Below are positions 45,801 to 54,755 of a DNA stretch of 64,000 bases, piece by piece. The stretch comes from CAWAHD01 sp963781785. GTDB lineage: Bacteria > Planctomycetota > Planctomycetia > Isosphaerales > Isosphaeraceae. The notes under the pieces are model-generated. The model was given only the letters and a program-made list of their open reading frames with translations, made no database searches and was not told the DNA's origin. A program made the position numbers and the translations under genes. Within the stretch, counting starts at the first letter, position 1. Every line of letters begins with the position of its first letter. Location of the stretch: contig CAWAHD010000003.1 in assembly GCA_963781785.1 (NCBI GenBank), positions 682,001 through 746,000 on the forward strand, given 5' to 3'.

Positions 45801-47973
45801 CTCCCACACCGAGGGAATTGAAACCTTTCCGGCGACTTGGAGGACGAATGGCTGCCCCCACTGCCGCGCGCGGCATCTCCCACACCGAGGGAATTGAAAC
45901 CAGACCATGCTCAACCGCAAAGGCAAGATCAACCAGGCCGCGCGCGGCATCTCCCAAACCGAGGGAATTGAAACGTTCCAGTTGCCTCCGATATGGGCAC
46001 AATGTCCCTCGGGCCGCGCGCGGCATCTCCCACACCGAGGGAATTGAAACCGTTGACCGTGATCCTCGTGGCAACCGGGTGCCCGGGCCGCGGCGGCATC
46101 TCCCACACCGAGGGAATTGAAACTCAACGAACCGCCATTCATCGTGAAGGCCGGGCCGGGCCGCGCGCGGCATCTCCCACACCGAGGGAATTGAAACTCT
46201 GCTGCTGGTCGATCCTTGAGCTCCTTGGCCTCCGCCGCGCGCGGCATCTCCCACACCGAGGGAATTGAAACCAGTCGTGGATTGGTAAGTAGGACGCTAA
46301 GTCCCCCTGGCCGCGCGGCATCTCCCACACCGAGGGAATTGAAACGTTCCGTTGCTCGACCCAAGATCCCGAATGCAACCGCGCCGCGCGCGGCATCTCC
46401 CACACCGAGGGAATTGAAACGCAGAGTGGCAGGAATGCGGCTTTGATCCTGCCCAAGCCGTGCGCGGCATCTCCCACACCGAGGGAATTGAAACGCCGCC
46501 GCTTCTTGTCGCGGAGTAACTTCAACCCGCGCCGTGCGCGGCATCTCCCACACCGAGGGAATTGAAACGCCGTAGATTGTAGCCGGGGCTTCGCCGAACG
46601 GCAGGCCGCGCGCGGCATCTCCCACACCGAGGGAATTGAAACACCTTGATCATCGAACTCACGGTGATTCAGTTCCTGGCCGTGCGCGGCATCTCCCACA
46701 CCGAGGGAATTGAAACCACCGGGGTACCGGCTATTGTTGGCCAGATCCCACCAGCCGCGCGCGGCATCTCCCACACCGAGGGATTTGAAACCATGTCCTT
46801 CATCCAGTAGTCGTCTAGCTCCCCACAGCCGCGCGCGGCATCTCCCACACCGAGGGATTTGAAACCGGCAACGCGCTGCCAGAACAGCACCGTTAGGGCT
46901 GCCGCGCGCGGCATCTCCCACACCGAGGGATTTGAAACGAGTAGTGCTCCCGGGGCAAGGCTGGTTTTACCCGAGCCGCGCGCGGCATCTCCCACACCGA
47001 GGGATTTGAAACGTCAATCTTCATCTTCCTCAGCAAAACTTGAGGCCTGCCGTGCGCGGCATCGCCCACACCGAGGGCTTTGAAACGATCGATCATTCGA
47101 GCGGAAGCCCTGGAAAGGCCCTGCCGCGCGCGGCATCGCCCACACCGAGGGCTTTGAAACGTTGTGGTGGGAAGATGAACGCCGATTTGCAAGGAGCCGC
47201 GCGCGGCATCGCCCACACCGAGGGCTTTGAAACACATTCTCCTTCGGCTGGGAGGCGTGAACGTGCCACGCCGCGCGCGGCATCGCCCACACCGAGGGCT
47301 TTGAAACAAGATGTATAGTTCAGAACCATTAGGGAGCAGGATTGCCGTGCGCGGCATCGCCCACACCGAGGGCTTTGAAACATTCGATGTGGAGGTCCTT
47401 GACCCGCTTAGATTGAGCCGCGCGCGGCATCGCCCACACCGAGGGCTTTGAAACGATTACCAGGATTCTGGTTGAGCTAGCGTCCCGCAGGCCGCGCGCG
47501 GCATCGCCCACACCGAGGGCTTTGAAACACTGACGCAGTACGCCAGGCGGCCCGGAGCCCGCACGCCGCGCGCGGCATCGCCCACACCGAGGGCTTTGAA
47601 ACGTCCCGTGGGACAATTACTCGTCCACGCAGGCCAGCGCCGCGCGCGGCATCGCCCACACCGAGGGCTTTGAAACGCTTGCAGCAATGTTCGGATAAAC
47701 CTGCCGATGGCAGCCGCGCGCGGCATCGCCCACACCGAGGGCTTTGAAACGCCGACGGTTGTCGTAGATCTCCACGACTCGTCCGCGCCGCGCGGCATCG
47801 CCCACACCGAGGGCTTTGAAACCCATAATAGAGCTGGTTGTACAGCTCCATGGCGCGGGACGCCGTGCGCGGCATCGCCCACACCGAGGGCTTTGAAACT
47901 GGTCAGCAAGTAACGGAGCAACTCATTTGTCACGGGCCGCGCGCGGCATCGCCCACACCGAGGGCTTTGAAAC
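42815..47973 (+). CRISPR. CRISPR array 2, type III-B, about 70 repeats
   Basis: The 38-nt repeat begins with the palindrome GCCGCGCGCGGC, continues ATCTCCCACACCGAGGGA and ends with the handle ATTGAAAC. I counted 70 repeats with a 72-76 bp period. Three blocks appear from leader to distal end: repeats 1-53 (TCCC...GGGA, ATTGAAAC), 54-57 (TCCC...GGGA, TTTGAAAC) and 58-70 (GCCC...GGGC, TTTGAAAC). Scattered copies have GCCGTGCG in the palindrome. The spacer at 44935-44969 is repeated at 45008-45042. The spacer at 44564-44599 shares 35 nt with one in array 1 (34868-34902). Confidence 0.98.
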
Positions 47974-48008
47974 ATCACGATCCTCCGCCGTCATGACCTT
48001 GACGAAAC

Positions 48009-48330
48009 GCCGTGCGCGGCATCTCCCACACCGAGGGCTTTACGCGGAGCGGGAAAGACTGAAGGATGAATTGAAACCGCAGGCACGTGGCGCGGTAGCG
48101 GGAACGTGCACCCACGCCGAGCGGCTGGGGAGTCGCGCCCGGGAACGAGCTGTCCACGCGCGGCATTGCCCACGCCACGAGCATCGAAACAACCCGGCGC
48201 GAAAGACCTCGCGCTCAAGCTTCCATCCCGGGAGCCGCAGGCCTATGCCGAGAGCATGGAAACGCAGCTATCGCGGCAAGAAAGACCAGGCTCGAACGCG
48301 CCGGTGAGCTCCATCTCATTCGAAAGCTGG
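48009..48330. repeat. Decayed repeats beyond the distal end of array 2
   Basis: A 71st repeat at 48009-48042 loses its handle (CTTTACG). A weaker match at about 48150-48191 keeps CGCGCGGCATTGCCCACG and ends GAAAC. GGAAACGCAG fragments at about 48255 and 48329 may be older traces. No gene is supported between 47974 and 48769, so this 0.8 kb holds array relics and the metK promoter region. Confidence 0.65.
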
Positions 48331-48769
48331 AAACGCAGATTCCGGTTCCAATGGACCGGTCGGAGAATCTTGCGAAAAAGCACGATTTGGGCGGATTGTC
48401 ATGCGGAGAACTTTCGGGCCCACCTGGAGAAGCTGAGGCACGGCCACCTGCTGGGCCGATTCTTGGCGGGCAGTCACAAGCACGTACTTTCGCAGAGCGA
48501 AAGGCGACGATCGAGGTTGCCGCACATTTGGCGGCGCACCGCTTGGCCAGTCTGGGCGGATACCCCCGGGTCGAAACGAGGCACTTCCGCAACACCGACA
48601 GAGCCATTCTTTTCATCGGCGCAGCGATTTGTTAGACTTCATCGTCGCCAAAGCAGCCGTGCCGAGGCAAACGACACACCTCAAGGCGTCCTCTGTCTGT
48701 CTGTCCGCCCCACGGGCGCCCCGCGAAATGAAATGACCAATATCCTCGACCGCTGGGAGATCCTGTTCC

Positions 48770-49963
48770 GTGTCTTATAACGACCGCTACCTGTTCACGA
48801 GCGAATCCGTCTCGATGGGCCACCCCGATAAGATGGCCGACCAGATTTCCGACGGCATCCTTGACGCTATCCTCGAGCAAGATCCCCACGCGCGCGTCGC
48901 CTGCGAAAGCTTGCTGACGACAGGGCTCGTCTGCCTGGCGGGCGAGATCACGACCAAGGCCATGGTCGATTATCCGGCCATCGTCCGTCAGGTCGTCCGG
49001 GAAATCGGATACACCTCCAGTGCCATGGGTTTCGACGCCACGACCTGCGCCGTCATGGTCGCCCTGGGCAAACAGTCGCCCGATATCGCGATGGGGGTCG
49101 ACGAAGACAACGAGCGAGGAAAAGACATCGGGGCCGGCGACCAGGGCATGATGTTTGGCTTCGCCTGCAACGATACGCCGGAACTGATGCCGATGCCAAT
49201 CGCATTGGCTCACCGGATCATCAACCGAATCACCGAGTTGCGCCAGGACGGCACGATCAAGTGGCTCCGGCCCGATGCCAAGAGCCAGGTCACCGTCGAG
49301 TACGACGGCTACACGCCGGTCCGGATCGACACCGTGGTTGTTTCGACGCAGCACGACCCGCATGTAACCCACGGCGAGATCGTGGAGACCGTCAAGAAGC
49401 AGGTGATCGAGCCGATCTTGCCGCGCGAGCTGGTGGACGGCTCGATCACGTACCACATCAACCCGACCGGCAAGTTCGTGATCGGCGGCCCGCACGGTGA
49501 TTCCGGGGTGACCGGCCGCAAGATCATCGTGGATACCTATGGCGGGATGGGCCGGCACGGCGGCGGTGCGTTCAGCGGCAAGGACCCCACCAAGGTCGAC
49601 CGGTCGGCCGCGTACATGGCACGCTATGTGGCCAAGAACATCGTGGCCGCGGGGCTGGCCGAACGCTGCGAGATCCAGCTTGCTTACGCGATTGGGGTGT
49701 CCGAGCCGGTGAGCATCCACGTCGATACCCAGGGGACCGGGACCTTGCCCGACGCAATCATCGCCGGGCTGGTCAAGCGGCACTTCCGGCTCAACCCGGC
49801 CGGGATCATCAAGCACCTCGACCTGCGGCGGCCGATCTATCGCAAGACAGCGAGCGGCGGCCACTTTGGGCGGTCGGAGCCTGAATTCACCTGGGAGAGG
49901 ACCGAAAAGGCCGACCTGCTGCGCGAGGCGGCCAACACCTTCGCCCCTTCGAATATCGCCTGA
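48770..49963 (+). CDS. metK: S-adenosylmethionine synthase MetK
   Basis: This 397-aa protein contains the MetK signatures: SVSMGHPDKMADQISDGILD near the N-terminus, KDIGAGDQGMMFGFACNDT in the middle, and GGMGRHGGGAFSGKDPTKVD downstream, with the expected ATP- and methionine-binding residues. It makes SAM from methionine and ATP. The start is GTG 48770; no closer ATG matches the family N-terminus. It is a housekeeping gene next to the CRISPR island. No SAM riboswitch was recognised upstream. Confidence 0.96.
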   Translation: MSYNDRYLFTSESVSMGHPDKMADQISDGILDAILEQDPHARVACESLLTTGLVCLAGEITTKAMVDYPAIVRQVVREIGYTSSAMGFDATTCAVMVALGKQSPDIAMGVDEDNERGKDIGAGDQGMMFGFACNDTPELMPMPIALAHRIINRITELRQDGTIKWLRPDAKSQVTVEYDGYTPVRIDTVVVSTQHDPHVTHGEIVETVKKQVIEPILPRELVDGSITYHINPTGKFVIGGPHGDSGVTGRKIIVDTYGGMGRHGGGAFSGKDPTKVDRSAAYMARYVAKNIVAAGLAERCEIQLAYAIGVSEPVSIHVDTQGTGTLPDAIIAGLVKRHFRLNPAGIIKHLDLRRPIYRKTASGGHFGRSEPEFTWERTEKADLLREAANTFAPSNIA

Positions 49964-50255
49964 GGAACGGTTCGGCCGGTTGCGGATCAGGACACAAAGA
50001 AGATGCGTCGCTAACTGGTCGCGCCGGGACCACCCCCATGGCCTCGGGCTGATGAAAACCGGGCGGAGCCGAGATTCTGGGATTGCGCGTACTGGCGGAA
50101 CCTTTTGCGCCGTCGGACAGAAGCCCCCGCTCAAACGGGATAACGAAGGCAGGAAGGCAGGAATAGGCCCAAGATGCTACGGCCGATTGGAAGCCGCACC
50201 GAAATCTTCGTTTCCTTCGGTTGGTTCTGTTCAAGGTGTATTGGCAACGCTGCCG

Positions 50256-51617
50256 ATGGCCGGCGCATGGTGCAACTCAGATCTTGGAACAGAAGCAAAC
50301 GAAGGAAACGAAGGGAAGACCGAGATACGAGCCCAACGCGGCATAGCCGAGACCGAGCACGAAATCCTGAGTCTCAAATCCGATTCGTTGGAACCGCTCC
50401 TGGAGCAGGCATGCGGCGCGTTTGCCGCCGAGTTCGGCGGCGAGCCGGCCGTGATGGCTGCCGTGCCCGGGCGGGTCGAGCTCCTGGGCAACCACACCGA
50501 CTACAACGGCGGCCTGGTGGTCTCGGCAGCCATCGATCGAACGACTGTGGTCGTCGGACGGCGAGCACCCGGGCGCGGCGCCACGGTCCACTCGGTGCAT
50601 TTCGGCGAGTCCGATCGTTACGCGCTCGATGACATTCCACGAGGTGCGCAGGGAGCGTGGGCCCGGTATGTCCGTGGTGTTTGCTGGGCCGTGTCGCAGT
50701 GGTCGGGACCGTTGACTTCAGGCTTCGAGGCTGCGATCGCGGGAGATATCCCGCTCGGCGCCGGTCTCTCCAGCTCCGCGAGTCTCCAGGCATCGATGGC
50801 CTGGTTTCTGATCCAGCTCGGTGTGGTTCCGGGCCGGTCGAGGCATGAGTTCGACGGGGAAAACGGAGACACGCGGCGCATGGAGCTGGCCCAGGTGCTC
50901 AGGCGGTCGGAGAACGAATTCGTCGGCGTGGGGTCGGGCCTGCTCGACCAGTTCTCCAGCCTGTTCGGGAGTGCGGGAGCCGCCCTGTTTCTCGATTGCC
51001 GCAGTCTGGAACACCAGCGGCTGCCGCTGGGAACGCCCGCGCCCGCGATCGTGGTCTGCGATTCGCAAACCTCGCGCCGCCTTGCCGACGGGATGTACGA
51101 CCAGAGGCGCGCCGAGTGCGATCGGGTCTCAAGTGCGTTTCGCGACCGGATTTCCCACCAGGGCGAGTTTCTGCTGTCCGATGTGCCGCTTGCGCAGCTT
51201 GAGACCGACTGGGAGCGGCTTGACGTGATCGGGCGCAAGCGAGCCCGCCACGTCCTGACCGAGAACGAGAGGGTGCGGCAGGGAGCCGCATTCTTGAAGG
51301 CCGGCGACCCCGCCGCATTTGGCCGCTTGATGTCGGCCTCGCAGCGTTCCAGCCGCGACGACTTCGAGAATAGCTCGCCCGCGCTCGACGCTTTGATCGA
51401 GATCGCCCAGGAGGCGCCGGGCTTTCTGGGCGGCAAGCTCTCGGGGGCCGGCTGGGCCGGCTGCACGGTCAACCTCGTCCGTGCCGAGGACGCCCAGGCG
51501 TTTTCCGAAACGGTGAGCGACGCCTACGCCGCGCGGACTGGAACAATTCCCAAGGTTCACATCTGCCATGCCGCGGCCGGGGCCTTCGGCCGCGACCTTG
51601 TGCCAGCCGGGGCGTGA
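50256..51617 (+). CDS. galK: Galactokinase (GHMP kinase family)
   Basis: The three GHMP motifs are present: the galactokinase signature GRVELLGNHTDYNGG, the ATP-binding loop PLGAGLSSSASL, and the C-terminal GGKLSGAGWAGCTVNLV. The catalytic Asp is in the SGLLDQFSSLFG helix. It phosphorylates galactose (or a related sugar) with ATP. The frame extends upstream to 49866. ATG 50256 would add about 45 residues before the fold; TTG 50388 (LEPLLEQACGAFAAEFGG) gives the usual family length and may be the true start. The 290 bp between metK and this start show nothing distinct. Confidence 0.88.
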   Translation: MAGAWCNSDLGTEANEGNEGKTEIRAQRGIAETEHEILSLKSDSLEPLLEQACGAFAAEFGGEPAVMAAVPGRVELLGNHTDYNGGLVVSAAIDRTTVVVGRRAPGRGATVHSVHFGESDRYALDDIPRGAQGAWARYVRGVCWAVSQWSGPLTSGFEAAIAGDIPLGAGLSSSASLQASMAWFLIQLGVVPGRSRHEFDGENGDTRRMELAQVLRRSENEFVGVGSGLLDQFSSLFGSAGAALFLDCRSLEHQRLPLGTPAPAIVVCDSQTSRRLADGMYDQRRAECDRVSSAFRDRISHQGEFLLSDVPLAQLETDWERLDVIGRKRARHVLTENERVRQGAAFLKAGDPAAFGRLMSASQRSSRDDFENSSPALDALIEIAQEAPGFLGGKLSGAGWAGCTVNLVRAEDAQAFSETVSDAYAARTGTIPKVHICHAAAGAFGRDLVPAGA

Positions 51618-51674
51618 TTCGGTATGATGAGGGCTGGAATATTCCATCCCTGGTGAGCGCCGGAGTGACCAACC

Positions 51675-52103
51675 ATGCTGTGGCCTCGCGTCCTCGCGGA
51701 CCTGATCTTCGTTCTTCATCTGGCTTATTTCAACTTCATCGTCTTTGGCCTGGCGGCCATTCTGCTGGGGGTCGTTTTTCGCTGGGGCTGGGTGCGGAAC
51801 TTCTGGTTCCGCACGATCCATCTGGTCGCGATCGGGATCGTGGTCGGCGAAGCCCTGGCCGGCATTCGCTGCCCGCTGACGACCTGGGAGAAACAATTCA
51901 GGGTGATGGCCGGGCAGGCGACCTATGCCGGCGACTTCGTCGGCTACTGGGCGCACCGGTTGATCTTCTACGACTTCAAACCGTGGGTACTCACGGTCCT
52001 GCACGTGACATTCGGCCTGGCGGTGCTGGCCGCATTCGTGCTGGCACCCCCGCGGCGAGGAGGTCAATCGCCAGGCGGCCTGCCGTCAGGTTCGAGCAGT
52101 TGA
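51675..52103 (+). CDS. DUF2784 membrane protein
   Basis: This 142-aa protein has about four hydrophobic helices (LADLIFVLHLAYFNFIVFGL; AAILLGVVF; IHLVAIGIVVGEALAG; VLTVLHVTFGLAVLAAFVL) and the DUF2784 motif CPLTTWEKQFR, followed by FVGYWAHRLIFYDF. It is predicted to be in the inner membrane. The function of the family is unknown. It begins 57 bp after galactokinase and ends 30 bp before the methanethiol oxidase gene, so the three may be co-transcribed. Confidence 0.9.
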   Translation: MLWPRVLADLIFVLHLAYFNFIVFGLAAILLGVVFRWGWVRNFWFRTIHLVAIGIVVGEALAGIRCPLTTWEKQFRVMAGQATYAGDFVGYWAHRLIFYDFKPWVLTVLHVTFGLAVLAAFVLAPPRRGGQSPGGLPSGSSS

Positions 52104-52132
52104 GCGTTGCCATCCAATCGAGGAGGAAATCG

Positions 52133-53365
52133 ATGACGGAGTTCTCGCCGAAACGCGCATGGATCTGGACGCTGATCGTTGTGGCCGCGATCCCGGCGAC
52201 GTTGGTCTTATCACCAGCGGCACCCGGTGAAACCTGCTTGTCACCGTTTGTGAAGCGGCTGGCCGGGCGCGAGAAGTATCTCTACCTGTTTTGCGTCGAC
52301 GCCGACGCCCAGAGCAACGACTTCCTGGCGGTCATCGACGTGAACCCCGACAGCTCGACCTATGGCACGATCCTGAACACGGTGGACCTGGGCACAAAGG
52401 GTAATGAAACGCATCACTTCGGGTACACCGACGACCGCAGCCGGATCTGGGCCGGCGGATTGTTTTCGAGCCGGATCTGGATCCTGGACGTCATGACCGA
52501 CCCGGCCCGGCCGCGGATCGAGAAGGTGCTCGAAGACATTCCCAGGACGGCCGGTTTATCGGGCCCGCACAGTTACTATGCGCTGCCGGGCCGGATGCTC
52601 ATCACGTTTCTGGGGTCGGCCAGCGGCGGCCTGCCGGCCGGGATGGCCGAGTTCACCAACGACGGCCAGTTCATCCGGCGGATTGAACAGCCCGAGGATG
52701 CTCCGTATGCCTACGACGTGGCGGTCAAGCCCGGGTTCAACCGGATGGTCACCAGCAGCTTCACGCCGCTGCGCAACTACGAGAAGCCGCTGGCGAAGAT
52801 GGACCTGAAGGACTTCGGCCGCGAGCTGGTGGTGTGGGATTACAAGAGCCGCAAACCAATCCAGGTGGGCAAGACGGGCCTGGCGCCGCTCGAGGTGCGC
52901 TGGAGCTTGAAGCCAGAGAACAACTACGGCTTTACGAACTGCGCTCTGGACAATTCGATCTGGCTGTTCAAGGGCAACGGCGAGGGAAGTTACACGTTCA
53001 AGAAAGTCGCCGACACCGGGGCGCTGCCGGCCGACTTGCGCCAGAGCCCGGACGATAAATATCTTTATGTGAGCTGCTTTGGCGACAACCTGATCGAGCA
53101 GTGGGACGTGAGCGACCCGGAGCATCTCCGGCTCGCGGGCACGGTCTCACCCTGCGTCCAGCCGAACATGATGCACGTGACCGGCGACGGCAAGCGGATG
53201 TACGTCTCGAACTCGCTGCTCTCGACGCTCGACCACTCGGGACGGTTCTTCGTGCGGTTGGTCCATGTCGGCCCGGACGGCATGAAGGTGGACCCGTTCT
53301 TCAACATCGATCTGAACAAGTTCCCGACCGGACCGGCGCGGGGGCATGATATGTTGATCAACTGA
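52133..53365 (+). CDS. Methanethiol oxidase / selenium-binding protein SBP56 family
   Basis: The 410-aa protein has a hydrophobic N-terminal segment (WIWTLIVVAAIPATLVLSPA), a probable signal peptide, then SBP56 propeller motifs: YLYLFCVDADAQSNDFLAVI, ETHHFGYTDDRSRIWAGGLF, GPHSYYALPGRMLI, VRWSLKPENNYGFTNCALD and the C-terminal HDMLIN. Bacterial members oxidise methanethiol to formaldehyde, H2S and H2O2 in the periplasm. Formaldehyde would feed Fae and the H4MPT genes at the start of the window, but that link is inference. Start ATG 52133 follows GAGGAGGAAAT. Confidence 0.92.
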   Translation: MTEFSPKRAWIWTLIVVAAIPATLVLSPAAPGETCLSPFVKRLAGREKYLYLFCVDADAQSNDFLAVIDVNPDSSTYGTILNTVDLGTKGNETHHFGYTDDRSRIWAGGLFSSRIWILDVMTDPARPRIEKVLEDIPRTAGLSGPHSYYALPGRMLITFLGSASGGLPAGMAEFTNDGQFIRRIEQPEDAPYAYDVAVKPGFNRMVTSSFTPLRNYEKPLAKMDLKDFGRELVVWDYKSRKPIQVGKTGLAPLEVRWSLKPENNYGFTNCALDNSIWLFKGNGEGSYTFKKVADTGALPADLRQSPDDKYLYVSCFGDNLIEQWDVSDPEHLRLAGTVSPCVQPNMMHVTGDGKRMYVSNSLLSTLDHSGRFFVRLVHVGPDGMKVDPFFNIDLNKFPTGPARGHDMLIN

Positions 53366-53519
53366 GACGACGGGTTTTCCGCGTGTCGGTTCAAGTAGAG
53401 AGAACGGCCGTCCGGCTTGAGATCTGCCGCCTGGCGGAATAACCTTGAAGAGAGGCAAGTCTCCGATCTGGCCTCCGTCAGGTCGAGTCGGGATCCCTGG
53501 CAGGAGCACGTTTGTGGAC

Positions 53520-53765
53520 ATGCAACAGTGCCTGATGAATCGCCAGCAGTTCCCATCCACCGAGCTGGCCAAGTACGCGGGCAAGTACATCGCCTGGAGC
53601 CCTGACGGTACACGGATCCTCGCCAGTGACGACGATCTAGCGAAGGTCGCCGCAGCAGTCGAGGACCTGGGATACGACTCGTCCGAGATTGTTCTCAGTT
53701 CCGTCCCATTCCCCGATGAAGTGGTCCTGGGCGGGGGCGCCTTCTTCCGCGCATCTCGGAATCGT
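53520..53765 (+). CDS. DUF5678-like small protein, 3' end altered
   Basis: The N-terminal 70 residues (QQFPSTELAKYAGKYIAWSP; DGTRILASDDDLAKVAAAVE; LGYDSSEIVLSSVPFPDE) look like the DUF5678 family, which often sits just upstream of retropepsin-like genes in planctomycetes. After VVLGGGAFF the frame runs on without homology to 54101. The proper stop seems lost or fused to the following remnant. Confidence 0.55.
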
Positions 53766-54000
53766 AGGGCGACCACAGCCGGTCCGCTGCAAGTATGCCC
53801 GTGTTCAACTGCGGATCACCGACGGTCTCGTGGAGACGTACGAGTGGAGTGCCGTCGTGGGTTTTGTTCCCACCCGATTGCGGTATGCCCTGATCGGCTA
53901 TGCAGGATTTCTGAAGTATTTCGACGCCGAGCTCCGCGGGGACGATCTCGAGGGCCTTCTGAACCCCAATCGCTCCTTCCCCGGCGCTGCGCATTTGAAA
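53745..54000 (+). pseudogene. C-terminal fragment of a retropepsin-like aspartic protease
   Basis: The frame 53689-54294 contains ITDGLVETYEWSAVVGFVPT and RLRYALIGYAGFLKYFDAEL, the second half of bacterial retropepsin-like proteases. The N-terminal half with the catalytic DTGA is missing, replaced by the end of the DUF5678-like gene. A deletion joining the two genes is the simplest explanation. Confidence 0.55.
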
Positions 54001-54015
54001 GGCCGCTGTCCTGGA

Positions 54016-54189
54016 TTACAGCATGCGACGCGCTTGTCTATCACGATCACATCGACCACTCAGATCTCTGGCACGGACACCCGCCGCCAGCCGGTCCCTG
54101 ACCCACTGCTGGCACTGGACCGCCCGGGGAGTGCCACGCGGGTTGGCGACCATCCCCAGCGTCTCGGTGTCGAGGAAGACCAGCCGCAT
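54016..54189 (-). pseudogene. Truncated PIN-domain (VapC-like) toxin
   Basis: The start MRLVFLDTETLGMVANPRGT followed by PRAVQCQQWVRDRLAAGVRA is the beginning of a planctomycete PIN-domain toxin with the first catalytic Asp. The frame breaks after GVR, where VPEI can be read in another frame, and stops after 57 residues, so the remaining catalytic acids are absent. Its ATG overlaps the stop of the upstream small gene (TGATG), as in a toxin-antitoxin operon. Confidence 0.6.
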
Positions 54190-54347
54190 CAGCGGAACCG
54201 CCTGCGGGCGGAGAGAGGTTCCTCATCGATGGCGATCATGAGCGCCAGAAGGGTTGCGCGTTGCTCCTCTTCGTCGCCCATCTCGGCGACCTGATCGAGT
54301 GCCCGGATCGCCTCGGCATTTCGTTCGAGGATCTCCTCTTTCGTCAT
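54189..54347 (-). CDS. Small antitoxin-like protein paired with the PIN remnant
   Basis: The 52-aa acidic helical protein begins MTKEEILERNAEAIRALDQV and continues AEMGDEEEQRATLLALMIAI. It precedes the truncated PIN gene with a TGATG overlap, the usual order of antitoxin and toxin. The family is not firmly recognised. It may be an orphan antitoxin now that the toxin is broken. The region from 54348 to 54755 has no supported gene. Confidence 0.5.
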   Translation of the reverse strand: MTKEEILERNAEAIRALDQVAEMGDEEEQRATLLALMIAIDEEPLSARRRFR

Positions 54348-54755
54348 CGGAAGCGCCCGGCCATGGATATCGACGGAGCGATAGGGCGAAACAGGCGTCG
54401 GTGCAGTAGCCACCGCTTGAACCCTCCTGGACTGGTTGACCCGGCCAGCATAGCCGCATGGCACGAGCACGCGGCGACCCGAGTGGCAGTTCGGGACCAG
54501 GCTGGACGCGACCGAACGACCGACGGTCTTTGTCACGCGGCCGCGGAACGCGGTCACCTCGGCGAACCTTCGCAATCGCCCGATCTTGTTCGTCGTTCGT
54601 GCCGTGCTGACAATCGGTCGGCTGCTCCCGGGCAATGCCCGGGAGACAGTGTTCAGTATAACCGATGACCAGACGTGGGTGAATTGAAGTGGACTTTCTT
54701 GTTTCCATCAGGGTATCCATCGCAATGCTTACTCCGACACGACCGGCTCCCCGAC

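Noticed and set aside
42608..48307. ORFs with repeated RFNSLGVGDAARG or AARGISHTEGIET peptides
   Set aside because: They are translations of array 2 repeats, not proteins.
48043..48769. SAM riboswitch or gene in the gap before metK
   Set aside because: No recognisable riboswitch fold or conserved core could be seen; ORFs there are shadows of array relics.
48770..49963. MetK as a functional part of the CRISPR system supplying SAM for SAM-AMP signalling
   Set aside because: MetK is a housekeeping enzyme, no CorA-type or SAM-AMP lyase gene is seen, and adjacency alone is not evidence.
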